DNA of 36,955 nucleotides from the NCBI GenBank assembly GCA_001779595.1, contig MFKO01000008.1, forward strand, positions 48,236 to 85,190, written 5' to 3'. Position numbers and translations under genes: made by a program. Below are positions 1 to 8,955 of this stretch, piece by piece. How positions within the stretch are numbered: the first letter of the stretch is position 1; every line of letters starts with the position of its first letter. Below the pieces are notes generated by a model. That model was given only the letters and a program-made list of their open reading frames with translations, searched no databases and had not been told where the DNA came from. This DNA comes from Candidatus Kaiserbacteria bacterium RIFCSPHIGHO2_01_FULL_46_22. GTDB taxonomy: Bacteria; Patescibacteriota; Minisyncoccia; Phycocordibacterales; UBA918.

Positions 1-408
1 TCCTCGCCAATGGTCAATAACGGTTCGTATGTGTGAAATTGTGTTTTCAGGAATATTGTCGAGGTCAAACCAGGCCAAATCATCATGTTTATCTAGTTCA
101 TTGATTTTCGGACTTCCTTTCCAATCTTTTGACTCTAAGAAAAAATCAAAGTATTCGCGCTCACCGGAGTTTCTATGAAGTACATGCACAATCTTCAACG
201 AGCCAGGATCTATATCTAGATCTACTTCCTCTTTAGCCTCACGAATAACTGCATCCTCTACTGTTTCGTTACCCTCCAGATGACCAGCGGGCAAATCGTA
301 CATTCCATCTTGCCATCCGGTATTAAATCTGCGGATCAGCAGGATTTTATTATCCTGACTAATGATCAAATAGGCCGCCGAGAAAAATTGGAATCGGGGT
401 TTGGACAT
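1..408 (-). CDS. NUDIX hydrolase (3' end truncated by window edge)
   Basis: Reverse-strand translation MSKPRFQFFSAAYLIISQDNKILLIRRFNTGWQDGMYDLPAGHLEGNETVEDAVIREAKEEVDLDI...; Nudix box G-x5-E-x7-REAKEEVD-L. ORF runs off the window start. Confidence 0.88.
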   Translation of the reverse strand, partial: MSKPRFQFFSAAYLIISQDNKILLIRRFNTGWQDGMYDLPAGHLEGNETVEDAVIREAKEEVDLDIDPGSLKIVHVLHRNSGEREYFDFFLESKDWKGSPKINELDKHDDLAWFDLDNIPENTISHIRTVIDHWRG

Positions 409-436
409 AGAGTTATTCTACTCCCCATTTTAAAAA

Positions 437-1168
437 TTAGAATTCTATGGTTAAAGCCTTGTGATCGGAAGCAATGTCATCCAGCACCTGAAAATTCTTC
501 ACTTCGATATCTGGATTGGTAAAGATGTAGTCACAAGCTTCAGTCTTGTGCGTTAATGGAGTACGGGTAGTCAAAACTCCCTTTTCCTTAACGTGATTGA
601 CCAATATTTCATTGATTAGTTCTATAGATGGGCTATCCGGCACTAGGTTAAAATCTCCACACAACACAACCTGACCTTCTAACTTACGCACATAATCAGC
701 AATCAGACCGCATTGGCGTAATGTCTCGTCGTCACCATTTTTATGTGAGCCAATGTGGTAGCCGTGATGGTTGAGAATGTGTAACAAACCATCTTTTGTG
801 TCTACCGCAACATGCTGCAAAGCACGGCCAAGGTTGTAATCTGTCTCTTCCAGGTAGTCAAAATCTACTGTGGCTTCTTTGTAGGTGTAAACATTGTGGG
901 TTTCGAGAAACGGCAGACGACTTATGATGGCGTTACCCCACTTTGCCTCGCGCTTCATATATTTGAAGTTATGAGAAGCGGTGTGATAGGCGTAGTCGTA
1001 ACCGGTATGCTTCTGTAACTCTTCTAGATCCTCAAAGAAAAAGCTTGAACCACCACCAACGGCGACCACCTCCTGCATACATACAATGTCTGCTTGTTCA
1101 CGCACCAACAGATTTACCAGTTGTTTATCTAACTTACCGCCCCAGATATTGAGTTGTAGAATTTTCAT
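437..1168 (-). CDS. Endonuclease/exonuclease/phosphatase (EEP/DNase I-like) family protein
   Basis: MKILQLNIWGG..., CMQEV, CGDFNLVPDS, C-terminal SDHKAL motifs. Confidence 0.85.
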   Translation of the reverse strand: MKILQLNIWGGKLDKQLVNLLVREQADIVCMQEVVAVGGGSSFFFEDLEELQKHTGYDYAYHTASHNFKYMKREAKWGNAIISRLPFLETHNVYTYKEATVDFDYLEETDYNLGRALQHVAVDTKDGLLHILNHHGYHIGSHKNGDDETLRQCGLIADYVRKLEGQVVLCGDFNLVPDSPSIELINEILVNHVKEKGVLTTRTPLTHKTEACDYIFTNPDIEVKNFQVLDDIASDHKALTIEF

Positions 1169-1195
1169 TGGTAGCGCTTTATTTTCTATACTTCA

Positions 1196-1317
1196 AAACT
1201 TACAAAATGAGATGAAGTTGTGTTCGCTGGAGGGATGGCTGCGCTGGAGCCGTATATAACATACGGTGACAAGTAGTCAGACTGAAGCGAATACAAATTC
1301 GCTCATTTTGTAAGTTT
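1196..1317. repeat. Imperfect inverted-repeat element (about 122 bp) overlapping the nrdA 3' end
   Basis: Outer arms AAACTTACAAAATGAG (1196-1211) / CTCATTTTGTAAGTTT (1302-1317), 16 bp perfect; inner arms TGAAGTTGTGTTCGCT (1213-1228) / AGCGAATACAAATTCG (1286-1301), 13/16 matches; internal hairpin CCGTAT-ATAAC-ATACGG (1250-1266). Confidence 0.75.
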
Positions 1318-2982
1318 CTGTCGGGTGAGCGCCTGTGCCGCATTCATCGAGTGCTGGTAATAGAGTGCTTTAACTCCCTGCTTCCAGGCATTTAGATAAA
1401 GCTGATTGATGTCCTTAGCTGACACGCCAGGCGGCACCATTATATTGAGTGACTGACCCTGATCTATATACGCTTGGCGCGCTGCTGCCTGCTCAATAAT
1501 GATAGCCTGATCCATCTCTGGAAAAGTTCGGAAAACTTTTTTCTCTTGATCACTTAGGAAATCGAGATGCTGTACAGAACCATCGTGATCACGGATCGAA
1601 CTCCATACCTCCTTAGTATTCTTATCTTTTTCCACTAAGATCTCTTCCAAAAATGTATTCTTAATGGTCACCTTGAGTTTAGCCACATCCTTAACATAAG
1701 CATTGCTCCAAACCGGCTCAATCGATTGTGACACCTGTCCCAAAATGAAAGCGGAGGAAGTAGTCGGGGCAATTGCGAAGATTGTGGTATTACGACGGCC
1801 GTAACCCTTCAATACTTCTGGTTCACCAAACTCCTTGGCCAAATCCTTCGAAGCGGACTCTCCTTTTTCTTTTAGACCTTTCCAAATATCCACGTTCATC
1901 TTGGTAGCTTCTTCACTTTCGAGAGCAATACGCTTGGACTGGAGATATGAGTGCCAACCTAGAACACCCAAACCTAAAGCTCGATGATTCTTAGCAAAGT
2001 TGTAAGTACGCTCCATAAACTGGAAAGCTTGTTTGTCGGACTGCTTTTCGGAATCACGTAATGTCTCTAGTCGAGTACAGAAGTCACTTATCACCGCATC
2101 TAATAAGGCAACCATAGTCTCCACAAGATCAGTGTCTTTCCATTCATCATAGTGAAGAAGATTCATTGAAGAAAGACAGCAAACGAACGAGTTGTTCTCA
2201 TCAGACGGCAACATAATCTCCGAACAAAGATTGGAAGCATAGATCTTCATATCCTTATCCTTGTACACATCTGGTTTGTTGTTGTTGGCATTATCGGTAA
2301 AAAGAATGTACGGATAGCCAATCTCGCCGCGACGCTGAATCACTTTGGCCCAGACTTTCCGCTTATCCTGATCACCTTCAACCATCGATTTCATCCACTC
2401 ATCCCCCACTGTGACAGCGTGGGTCATATTTTGAATCGGGTTTCCCTCAGTTCCTATGTCGAGAAATTCCATCACGTCTGGATGTTCCAACGGTAAATAC
2501 GGAGAAAAAGAACCGCGGCGTACTTTGCCTTGTGACACCACATGGATCAAAGTTTCAAACATCTGCATAAAGTGTACTGGACCGTTTGAGGAACCGTTGT
2601 TTTTGATCTCAGCGCCACGGGCCCGGAGGGCGCCAAAGTAGCCAGATGTACCTCCTCCATATTTAGACATCATTCCATTCTCCGCATGGGTGTACATGAT
2701 GCTCGACATATCATCAGCAATATAAGAACCGAAACAACTGATCGGGAAGCCGCGACCTAGTCCAAAGTTGGCCCAAACTGGTGTTGAGAACGATATCCAC
2801 CCGCGCGAGACATATTCATAGAGTTTATCGGCATAACCGGGTCGCTTTAAAATACTTTCTGCTGTATCAGCAATTTGTCGCACACGTTCCTCCGGGGTCT
2901 GTCCCTCAAGGGTATAGCCACGCGACATAAATTGACGCGAACTTTCGTTAAGCCAGTACCAGGGTTGCTTCCTGTCGATCAT
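1303..2982 (-). CDS. nrdA: Ribonucleoside-diphosphate reductase, alpha subunit (class I-type, no N-terminal ATP-cone, no C-terminal Cys pair)
   Basis: Contains PISCFGS, SNLCSEIMLP, FVCCLSSMNL and ALYYQHS, matching the catalytic Cys and YY positions of NrdA/NrdE; 559 aa. Confidence 0.93.
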   Translation of the reverse strand: MIDRKQPWYWLNESSRQFMSRGYTLEGQTPEERVRQIADTAESILKRPGYADKLYEYVSRGWISFSTPVWANFGLGRGFPISCFGSYIADDMSSIMYTHAENGMMSKYGGGTSGYFGALRARGAEIKNNGSSNGPVHFMQMFETLIHVVSQGKVRRGSFSPYLPLEHPDVMEFLDIGTEGNPIQNMTHAVTVGDEWMKSMVEGDQDKRKVWAKVIQRRGEIGYPYILFTDNANNNKPDVYKDKDMKIYASNLCSEIMLPSDENNSFVCCLSSMNLLHYDEWKDTDLVETMVALLDAVISDFCTRLETLRDSEKQSDKQAFQFMERTYNFAKNHRALGLGVLGWHSYLQSKRIALESEEATKMNVDIWKGLKEKGESASKDLAKEFGEPEVLKGYGRRNTTIFAIAPTTSSAFILGQVSQSIEPVWSNAYVKDVAKLKVTIKNTFLEEILVEKDKNTKEVWSSIRDHDGSVQHLDFLSDQEKKVFRTFPEMDQAIIIEQAAARQAYIDQGQSLNIMVPPGVSAKDINQLYLNAWKQGVKALYYQHSMNAAQALTRQKLTK

Positions 2983-3018
2983 AGGATAGTAAATAGGGAT
3001 TAGTAAGAAGTGTAACGT

Positions 3019-4332
3019 TTAGAACAAGTCATCCGATGTAACCGAGCTTTGTCGTTTGCTGTAGTTGATGGATCGTTTATCGAAGAAATCAACGTGCTTA
3101 GTGGCAATCACTTCGTCGTTAAACCATTCGGTTTTGTCTAGTAATGCCTCGTCAACTGAAAAGACAGCTGACATACCGATCGATTGGAGTGAATTGTTAA
3201 GACGATGCTTAACAAATTCCTTCACTTGATCCTTTGGCAAAAATTCCAACTCGCCGGTTTCAAAAATCCAATCAATGATAGCGCTCTCAGCCTGATAAGC
3301 TTCTACACACATCATTCGAACCGTCTCACGATGAGACTGATCGAACCATTCCGGATGTTCATCACGGATAATATTGATGAGGTCGATACCAAACATTCCA
3401 TGAATCTGCTCCTCCTTAGAGGTAGCCTCAACGGCATTTGAAATACCCTTAAACAGGTTCTTATGCTTGTTGAAGGACATCATTATAAGAAACTGTGAGA
3501 ACAAAGACACGTGTTCAATAAAGAGTGAGAACAACAGAATTGCCTGCGAATACTCTCGCATTTCGCCAGTTTTAGAAAAAGTAATCACTTTTTCCAGATA
3601 CTCCACACGTTTCTTGATAACTGGTATATCCGTTAGTTTTTTGAATTCATCATTCAAACCAAGAATATCAAGGAGGTGGGCGTAAGCGTCCATATGTCGC
3701 ACTTCTGACTCAGCAAAAGTGAATCCAACAGCGCCAATTTCAGGTTTTGGGATTCGGCCATAAATGTTGCCCCAAAAACTTTTCACAGCAACCTCAATCT
3801 GCGCAATTGCTAACATCGTCTTCTTAATTGCGTCGCGTTCATGATCAGCTACACGAGTCTTGAAATCATCAATATCACGCGTGAAATTAAATTCGGTATG
3901 TAGCCAGTAGGAGTGACGGATTGCAGTTACGTATTCGAGTAATTCTGGATACTCATAAGGCTTCAAGTTGGTGCGCTTGCGGAAAATATCTCGCTGACGA
4001 AGTCGCTTTCTTTCAGCTCGATAGATAATGTAGGCCTTTGCCGTCTCAAAAAAACTGAGCTCCATCAGCGCTGCCTCTACCAAGTCCTGTATTTCCTCGA
4101 CCGTAGGATAACCATCGACACATTTGCCGTAGTGATGGTCGCCCGGTTCAGCGGAACCCGCGGCGTCGCACATCGCCAATATTTTTTCGTTGACCAACGT
4201 AGCGACTTTCGCAGCGTCCTGTGCAGAACCTTCGCCAGTTTCACCAAAGGCCTTCAGCACTGCTGCTTCTATCTTCGCTACCTTGAAATCAACGACCGAA
4301 CCGTCTCTTTTTCGGATCTGTGTGATCTCCAT
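3019..4332 (-). CDS. nrdB: Ribonucleoside-diphosphate reductase, beta subunit with N-terminal ATP-cone domain
   Basis: N-terminus MEITQIRKRDGSVVDFKVAKIEAAVLKAF...PTVEEIQDLVEAALM..AYIIYRAER (ATP-cone); then diiron/dimanganese carboxylate motifs SEVRHMDAYAH and EEQIHG; C-terminal ..SDDLF tail. Confidence 0.92.
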   Translation of the reverse strand: MEITQIRKRDGSVVDFKVAKIEAAVLKAFGETGEGSAQDAAKVATLVNEKILAMCDAAGSAEPGDHHYGKCVDGYPTVEEIQDLVEAALMELSFFETAKAYIIYRAERKRLRQRDIFRKRTNLKPYEYPELLEYVTAIRHSYWLHTEFNFTRDIDDFKTRVADHERDAIKKTMLAIAQIEVAVKSFWGNIYGRIPKPEIGAVGFTFAESEVRHMDAYAHLLDILGLNDEFKKLTDIPVIKKRVEYLEKVITFSKTGEMREYSQAILLFSLFIEHVSLFSQFLIMMSFNKHKNLFKGISNAVEATSKEEQIHGMFGIDLINIIRDEHPEWFDQSHRETVRMMCVEAYQAESAIIDWIFETGELEFLPKDQVKEFVKHRLNNSLQSIGMSAVFSVDEALLDKTEWFNDEVIATKHVDFFDKRSINYSKRQSSVTSDDLF

Positions 4333-4393
4333 AAGCACAAAATTACCTAGCTAATAAAGGAGCCCGTTTACCTACGGAAAAAACAAACCGATC

Positions 4394-4492
4394 TCACGCA
4401 AAATTGATCGTCGAATATGCAATCAGTTCTGCAAAAGATCGGACAAAGTTGACCTCCAGCGCGATGCTCTCCTTGCCGTCGCGTAGATACAT
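4394..4492 (-). CDS. Possible 32-aa leader ORF upstream of nrdB
   Basis: MYLRDGKESIALEVNFVRSFAELIAYSTINFA*; no clear SD. Confidence 0.2.
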   Translation of the reverse strand: MYLRDGKESIALEVNFVRSFAELIAYSTINFA

Positions 4493-4562
4493 AATAACAC
4501 TTCAGAAAATATGTAAATTATGTCCATAACAGCACAGACATACAGAAAACGAGACAAATAAA

Positions 4563-4591
4563 GGGCGGTTTGGCCTCCGGCCAAACCGCCC
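4563..4591 (-). terminator. Hairpin terminator (13-bp stem, TCC loop)
   Basis: GGGCGGTTTGGCC-TCC-GGCCAAACCGCCC; T-rich (TTTATTTG) downstream on the minus strand. Confidence 0.75.
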
Positions 4592-4675
4592 TCCTTCCAG
4601 TTATCCACAACTGCCAAATTCGCAATCATTTTCGCGACCTACGCAACACTACCTCTCATGATTTCTAAATGAAAA

Positions 4676-4698
4676 CCCGTGCCCAAAGCAGGCACGGG
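4676..4698 (-). terminator. Hairpin terminator of the 4720-5355 gene
   Basis: CCCGTGCC-CAAAGCA-GGCACGGG followed on the minus strand by TTTTCATTT. Confidence 0.8.
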
Positions 4699-4719
4699 AG
4701 TGTTCAACAGCTTTGCAGA

Positions 4720-5355
4720 TCAGACCTCTACTCTACCAGCAGAACGTTGGCCGAGATGTATTGGCGTGAACAGTGGGTCTAAAGTAACAACTACCTCCTC
4801 TTCGTCGATCAATCCTAGGTACTCGCAAGCGCGGCGCAAACGCCAATACTCGACCGTTTCCGTATACAACACTTTCATGTGGTCGACAGAAGGGACCTGC
4901 GCTTCCTCGCATACAGAAGTGTGATGTTTGAGTTTGTAGCGAATTTCGTCTCTTTGTCTCACCAGACGTTTATTCGCCCAATTGACGATGTCAGACAAGG
5001 AAGTGCTTGCGCTCTTAATGCACAACTCCTTAACCAAATAGTCGTGATGGCGCTTAAACTCTTCCCATATTACGAACCATTGTTTATGCGCTGGTGTGAC
5101 ACCGCCAGCAACAAAGTACAACCCCGCGGCCAGAGTCATAAGGACCACCAAAGGTATAGCGGTGTCCATATGCAACGGGACGTCAGTCACTATCATAATT
5201 CCTAGAAGTGCCAGTGCCAGAATGACAGCAGACACTAGGAGGAAAATTATCCGTTTTCGTTGATAGTGCTCGACTCGCCGACCGATATCAAACGGCGATT
5301 CTCTGGACAGATTTTTTCTCTGCCAAGCTTCTCCCAAAGACTGAACTTGTACCAT
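4720..5355 (-). CDS. Hypothetical membrane protein (two predicted TM helices)
   Basis: MVQVQSLGEAWQRKN...IIFLLVSAVILALALLGIMIVTD..IPLVVLMTLAAGLYFVAGG; start chosen for upstream SD-like GGGAGTGG. Confidence 0.6.
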   Translation of the reverse strand: MVQVQSLGEAWQRKNLSRESPFDIGRRVEHYQRKRIIFLLVSAVILALALLGIMIVTDVPLHMDTAIPLVVLMTLAAGLYFVAGGVTPAHKQWFVIWEEFKRHHDYLVKELCIKSASTSLSDIVNWANKRLVRQRDEIRYKLKHHTSVCEEAQVPSVDHMKVLYTETVEYWRLRRACEYLGLIDEEEVVVTLDPLFTPIHLGQRSAGRVEV

Positions 5356-5459
5356 CGAACCACTCCCTGTTCCATCATCCATCATGGATGAACCAAATAA
5401 AACAATACACCGCCACCGTGGAGCGTCAAGAAATGGAGGTTCAAAACTATGTGCTGCTA

Positions 5460-5864
5460 CTATTTTTTAAGTGAATCGCGAATTTCGCGCAACAGTTTTA
5501 CCTCCTCTGTTGGCTCAATCTCCTTTTGAGACTCAGGCTTCTCGTCTTCAGTGCGTTGAAGACGACGCAAAACCTTTATCGCTACAAAGATCGAGAAAGC
5601 AATGAGGATGAAGTCAATCACTGACTGTAAAAAGATTCCGTAAGAGATAGTGGCTCCGTCTACTCGCACAGACCAGTCGCGGAAATCTATGCCACCGAGA
5701 AGAATACTAAGCGCGGGCATAATAATATTTTCAACCAAAGATGAGACAATCTTGTTGAAAGCGGCTCCGACAACTACTGCTACGGCCAAGTCAATAACAT
5801 TACCTTTCAGCGCGAAGGCTTTAAATTCCTGTAACAACCCTTTGGCCTTTTTTTGATAGCTCAT
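5460..5864 (-). CDS. mscL: Large-conductance mechanosensitive channel MscL
   Basis: KAFALKGNVIDLAVAVVVGAAFNKIVSSLVENIIMPALSILLGGIDF. Confidence 0.96.
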   Translation of the reverse strand: MSYQKKAKGLLQEFKAFALKGNVIDLAVAVVVGAAFNKIVSSLVENIIMPALSILLGGIDFRDWSVRVDGATISYGIFLQSVIDFILIAFSIFVAIKVLRRLQRTEDEKPESQKEIEPTEEVKLLREIRDSLKK

Positions 5865-5884
5865 AAGATAAAATTAAAAATATT

Positions 5885-7006
5885 TTAATGATGATGGTGA
5901 CTGTGTCCATTACTTTCCGTGTCTAAAACCACTCTTTGTCCGAACCACCAAGCAGCGATGGCGGTTGTGGTCGGTACAGCTAGAATGAGACCAATTGAAC
6001 CAATCAAGATACGCGCCAGCTCCGCCGCAATTACTTCCTGATTAAGGGTGAAATATAAGGGAGCGTTACTGGTAGAGAACAACAGTACAAGTGGCAACGC
6101 AGCACCGACGTATGCGAACGCCAAAGTGTTCACCAAACTACCCACATGATCGCGACCGACTCGAAGCGCACGTTGATACAACTCGAAGGCAACCAAACTG
6201 TTGTTGGCGGCGCGCAATTCCCGCACTACCGAAGCCTGTGTGATAGAAATGTCATCCAAAACACCGAGTACACCAATAATGATACTGCCAAGCAATAGTC
6301 CTGCTAGATCAAGCTGACCTTCGGTTGCGAAATTAAGATAGACAGAAGCATCGCTTCCGTAACCAGAGAGTCGCAGACCTGAAACGAACAGCCAAGCGAT
6401 GCTGCTTGTGGCCAGCACGGCCAAAATCGTGCCGCTGAAAGCGATGGTAGACAACGCATTAAAGCCATGAGTACCAAACAGTGCCAGCGCCAATATGACA
6501 GCCGAGACCAAGAGACTCATCAAGATCGGATCATAACCAGCCAGAAGCGCTGGCAGAAGCACAAAGACTATACCAAGAATACTCAGGAGCAATGAGCCGA
6601 GCGCTCTGAGCCCTTGCTTTCCTGCCAGCCACAAAAGTAGACCGACGAAAAGTCCAAACAAAATAAGGAGACCGTGTCCGCGATCAACATCCTTAAGGAT
6701 AAAAATTTCACGGCCATCAATATCACGTAAATGACTAAGGTAGATACGATCGCCGCTTTCTAACATCACTAAATCATTCTCGAAAGTGATCACATCATCA
6801 GTCCTTTCTCCTTCAAGCAAACGTGCTTGCACTGTTTGTACAGTAGTGAAAGCCTCGGTGCCCATAATGCGTTCGCTTCGTTCGTCCGTCACCTCTATTA
6901 CTTCAGCACGCAGTATGGCCTGAAGTTCTTCGTAAGCAGTTTGCGCACTAACTACCGGTACCACGAACAAAGACGCTATTAATGTCCAGATGATTCTTTT
7001 GCGCAT
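5885..7006 (-). CDS. YibE/F-like multi-TM family protein, His-rich C-terminus
   Basis: MRKRIIWTLIASLFVVPVVSAQ signal region, many TM helices, GVLDDISITQASVVREL...; ends NGHSHHHH. Confidence 0.82.
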   Translation of the reverse strand: MRKRIIWTLIASLFVVPVVSAQTAYEELQAILRAEVIEVTDERSERIMGTEAFTTVQTVQARLLEGERTDDVITFENDLVMLESGDRIYLSHLRDIDGREIFILKDVDRGHGLLILFGLFVGLLLWLAGKQGLRALGSLLLSILGIVFVLLPALLAGYDPILMSLLVSAVILALALFGTHGFNALSTIAFSGTILAVLATSSIAWLFVSGLRLSGYGSDASVYLNFATEGQLDLAGLLLGSIIIGVLGVLDDISITQASVVRELRAANNSLVAFELYQRALRVGRDHVGSLVNTLAFAYVGAALPLVLLFSTSNAPLYFTLNQEVIAAELARILIGSIGLILAVPTTTAIAAWWFGQRVVLDTESNGHSHHHH

Positions 7007-7065
7007 ATTGCCCAGTGTACTTTTTAAGCAAGTAAAAGAAAAGTGCCCTTTTCCCACAATGGTTA

Positions 7066-7313
7066 TTGCATTTATATTGTAGTTGGGTGTATAACACTAA
7101 TAGAGTGGTGAGCGGACGCCACTTTGTTTTTAAGGAATAGTCCGCATGGAGAAGCATAATGAGGATGTACAGGATATTTGGAAGGGTACTTACTGCCTTC
7201 GGATTCCTCCTGAATTTCATCAACCCAGATCCGTGAAGACTACGAGGCTCTCACGGATCCCGCTCGAGCGGTAATCTCGGGAAATATCAGCCGGACAGGT
7301 AAAACTGTCCGGC
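7066..7313 (+). other. Small transcription unit / possible structured RNA encoding a 25-aa peptide
   Basis: Promoter-like TTGCAT-18-TATAAC; SD GGAGAAG before ATG 7159; hairpins 7228-7259, 7260-7271 and 7290-7313. Confidence 0.45.
7159..7236 (+). CDS. Possible small hydrophobic peptide (25 aa)
   Basis: MRMYRIFGRVLTAFGFLLNFINPDP* with upstream GGAGAAG. Confidence 0.4.
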   Translation: MRMYRIFGRVLTAFGFLLNFINPDP

Positions 7314-7332
7314 ATTTATGTACCTGGGATAC

Positions 7333-7366
7333 AAAAAGCCGCGGGCTAAAGGCCCACGGCTTTTTG
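7333..7366. terminator. Bidirectional hairpin terminator downstream of rpsJ
   Basis: AAAAAGCCGCGGGC-TAAAG-GCCCACGGCTTTTT. Confidence 0.85.
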
Positions 7367-7380
7367 TTTTCAAATGGCAA

Positions 7381-7749
7381 CTAGTTCATTTTAACGTCGA
7401 TCGAGACACCGGACGGTAGAGAGAGGTTAGTCAACGCTTCTACTACCTTCCCGCTCGGATTTAGGATGTCGAGTACGCGCTTATGGAGGCGCATCTCGAA
7501 TTGTTCTCGCGCATCTTTATCGATGAACGTCGAGCGGTTAACGGTGTACTTTTTGATTTCAGTTGGCAGAGGAATCGGTCCAACTACCTTGGCGTCAAAA
7601 CGCAAAGCAGTGTCGATGATCTGTTTTACCGAAGCATCAAGAATCTTGTGCTCGTAAGCACGCACGCGAATACGCAATTTCTGCGCGTCAGCCGGTGTGG
7701 CCTCCTTTTTCGTTGCGCGTTTTACGGTCTTTTTAGTTGCAGTTGCCAT
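7381..7749 (-). CDS. rpsJ: 30S ribosomal protein S10 (uS10), basic N-terminal extension
   Basis: KLRIRVRAYEHKILDASVKQIIDTALRFDAKVVGPIPLPTEIKKYTVNRSTFIDKDAREQFEMRLHKRVLDI. Confidence 0.96.
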   Translation of the reverse strand: MATATKKTVKRATKKEATPADAQKLRIRVRAYEHKILDASVKQIIDTALRFDAKVVGPIPLPTEIKKYTVNRSTFIDKDAREQFEMRLHKRVLDILNPSGKVVEALTNLSLPSGVSIDVKMN

Positions 7750-7767
7750 GTCAATTTACGATTAAGC

Positions 7768-8955
7768 TTAGGCGACGATCTTAGTGACCACGCCGGCACC
7801 TACGGTCTTGCCGCCCTCGCGAATAGCGAAAGACTGCTTTTCCTCAAGTGCTACTGGAGCTACCAACTTCACTTTGAAGGTGGCAGTGTCACCAGGCATA
7901 ACCATCTCTACGCCGTCAGCCAAAGTAACCTCGCCGGTTACGTCAGTAGTACGTACATAGAACTGTGGTTTGTAACCAGTGAAAAATGGTGTGTGACGAC
8001 CTCCTTCGTCCTTAGATAGAACGTATACCTCAGCTTCGAAGTCAGTGTGAGGCTTTACAGAACCCGGAGCAGACAATACCTGACCACGGTGTACATCCTC
8101 CTTCTTGATACCGCGGATAAGGATACCAGCGTTGTCACCAGCTTGTGCAGCATCGAGTGACTTGTTGAACATTTCAACTCCAGTCACTGTTGACTTAGCA
8201 GTGTCCTTGATACCGACAATTTCAATTTCAGAACCAACCTTGATAGCACCACGCTCTACACGACCAGTTACTACCGTACCGCGACCTTCAATTGAGAAGA
8301 TGTCCTCAACTGGCATAAGGAACGGCTTGTCGAGCTCACGCTCAGGCATTGGGAAGTAAGTGTCCATAGTGTCAGCAAGTTCAAGAACTTTTTGACCCCA
8401 TTCGCTTGAAGTGTCTTCAAGAGCCTTAAGACCAGAACCCTTGATGATTGGGGCTTCCTTGTCGAAACCGTTCTTCTCAAGAAGTTCACGGAGCTCTTCT
8501 TCTACGAGCATAAGCATCTCTTCATCTTCAACCATATCGCACTTGTTGAGGAAGACGATGATCTTTGGTACGCCTACCTGCTTAGCAAGAAGAACGTGCT
8601 CACGAGTCTGTGGCATCGCACCGTCGGTAGCAGCTACCACTAGGATAGCGCCGTCCATCTGTGCAGCACCAGTGATCATGTTCTTGATGTAGTCAGCGTG
8701 GCCCGGAGCGTCAATGTGTGCGTAGTGACGATTAGGAGTCCAGTACTCGCTGTGAGAAAGCGAAATAGTAATACCGCGCGCCTTTTCTTCAGGTGCTTTG
8801 TCGATGTCCTCTACAGCCTTTACGTTGGCGCCATAATCGCCGCCCTTAGCATTGAGAACATTTAGGATAGCAGCAGTGAGCGTAGTCTTACCATGGTCCA
8901 CGTGACCGATGGTTCCCACGTTCATGTGCGGCTTGGAACGATCGAAATCTGCCAT
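7768..8955 (-). CDS. tuf: Elongation factor Tu
   Basis: [55 protein letters not shown]; full length. Confidence 0.99.
   Translation of the reverse strand: MADFDRSKPHMNVGTIGHVDHGKTTLTAAILNVLNAKGGDYGANVKAVEDIDKAPEEKARGITISLSHSEYWTPNRHYAHIDAPGHADYIKNMITGAAQMDGAILVVAATDGAMPQTREHVLLAKQVGVPKIIVFLNKCDMVEDEEMLMLVEEELRELLEKNGFDKEAPIIKGSGLKALEDTSSEWGQKVLELADTMDTYFPMPERELDKPFLMPVEDIFSIEGRGTVVTGRVERGAIKVGSEIEIVGIKDTAKSTVTGVEMFNKSLDAAQAGDNAGILIRGIKKEDVHRGQVLSAPGSVKPHTDFEAEVYVLSKDEGGRHTPFFTGYKPQFYVRTTDVTGEVTLADGVEMVMPGDTATFKVKLVAPVALEEKQSFAIREGGKTVGAGVVTKIVA

Noticed and set aside
4423-4629. 68-aa minus ORF
   Set aside because: Runs across the 4563-4591 terminator hairpin and lacks an SD; not credible as a gene.
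8105-8692. Plus-strand ORFs (84 aa and 93 aa) opposite tuf
   Set aside because: Ser/Arg-rich antisense translations of a certain EF-Tu gene, with no protein-like character.
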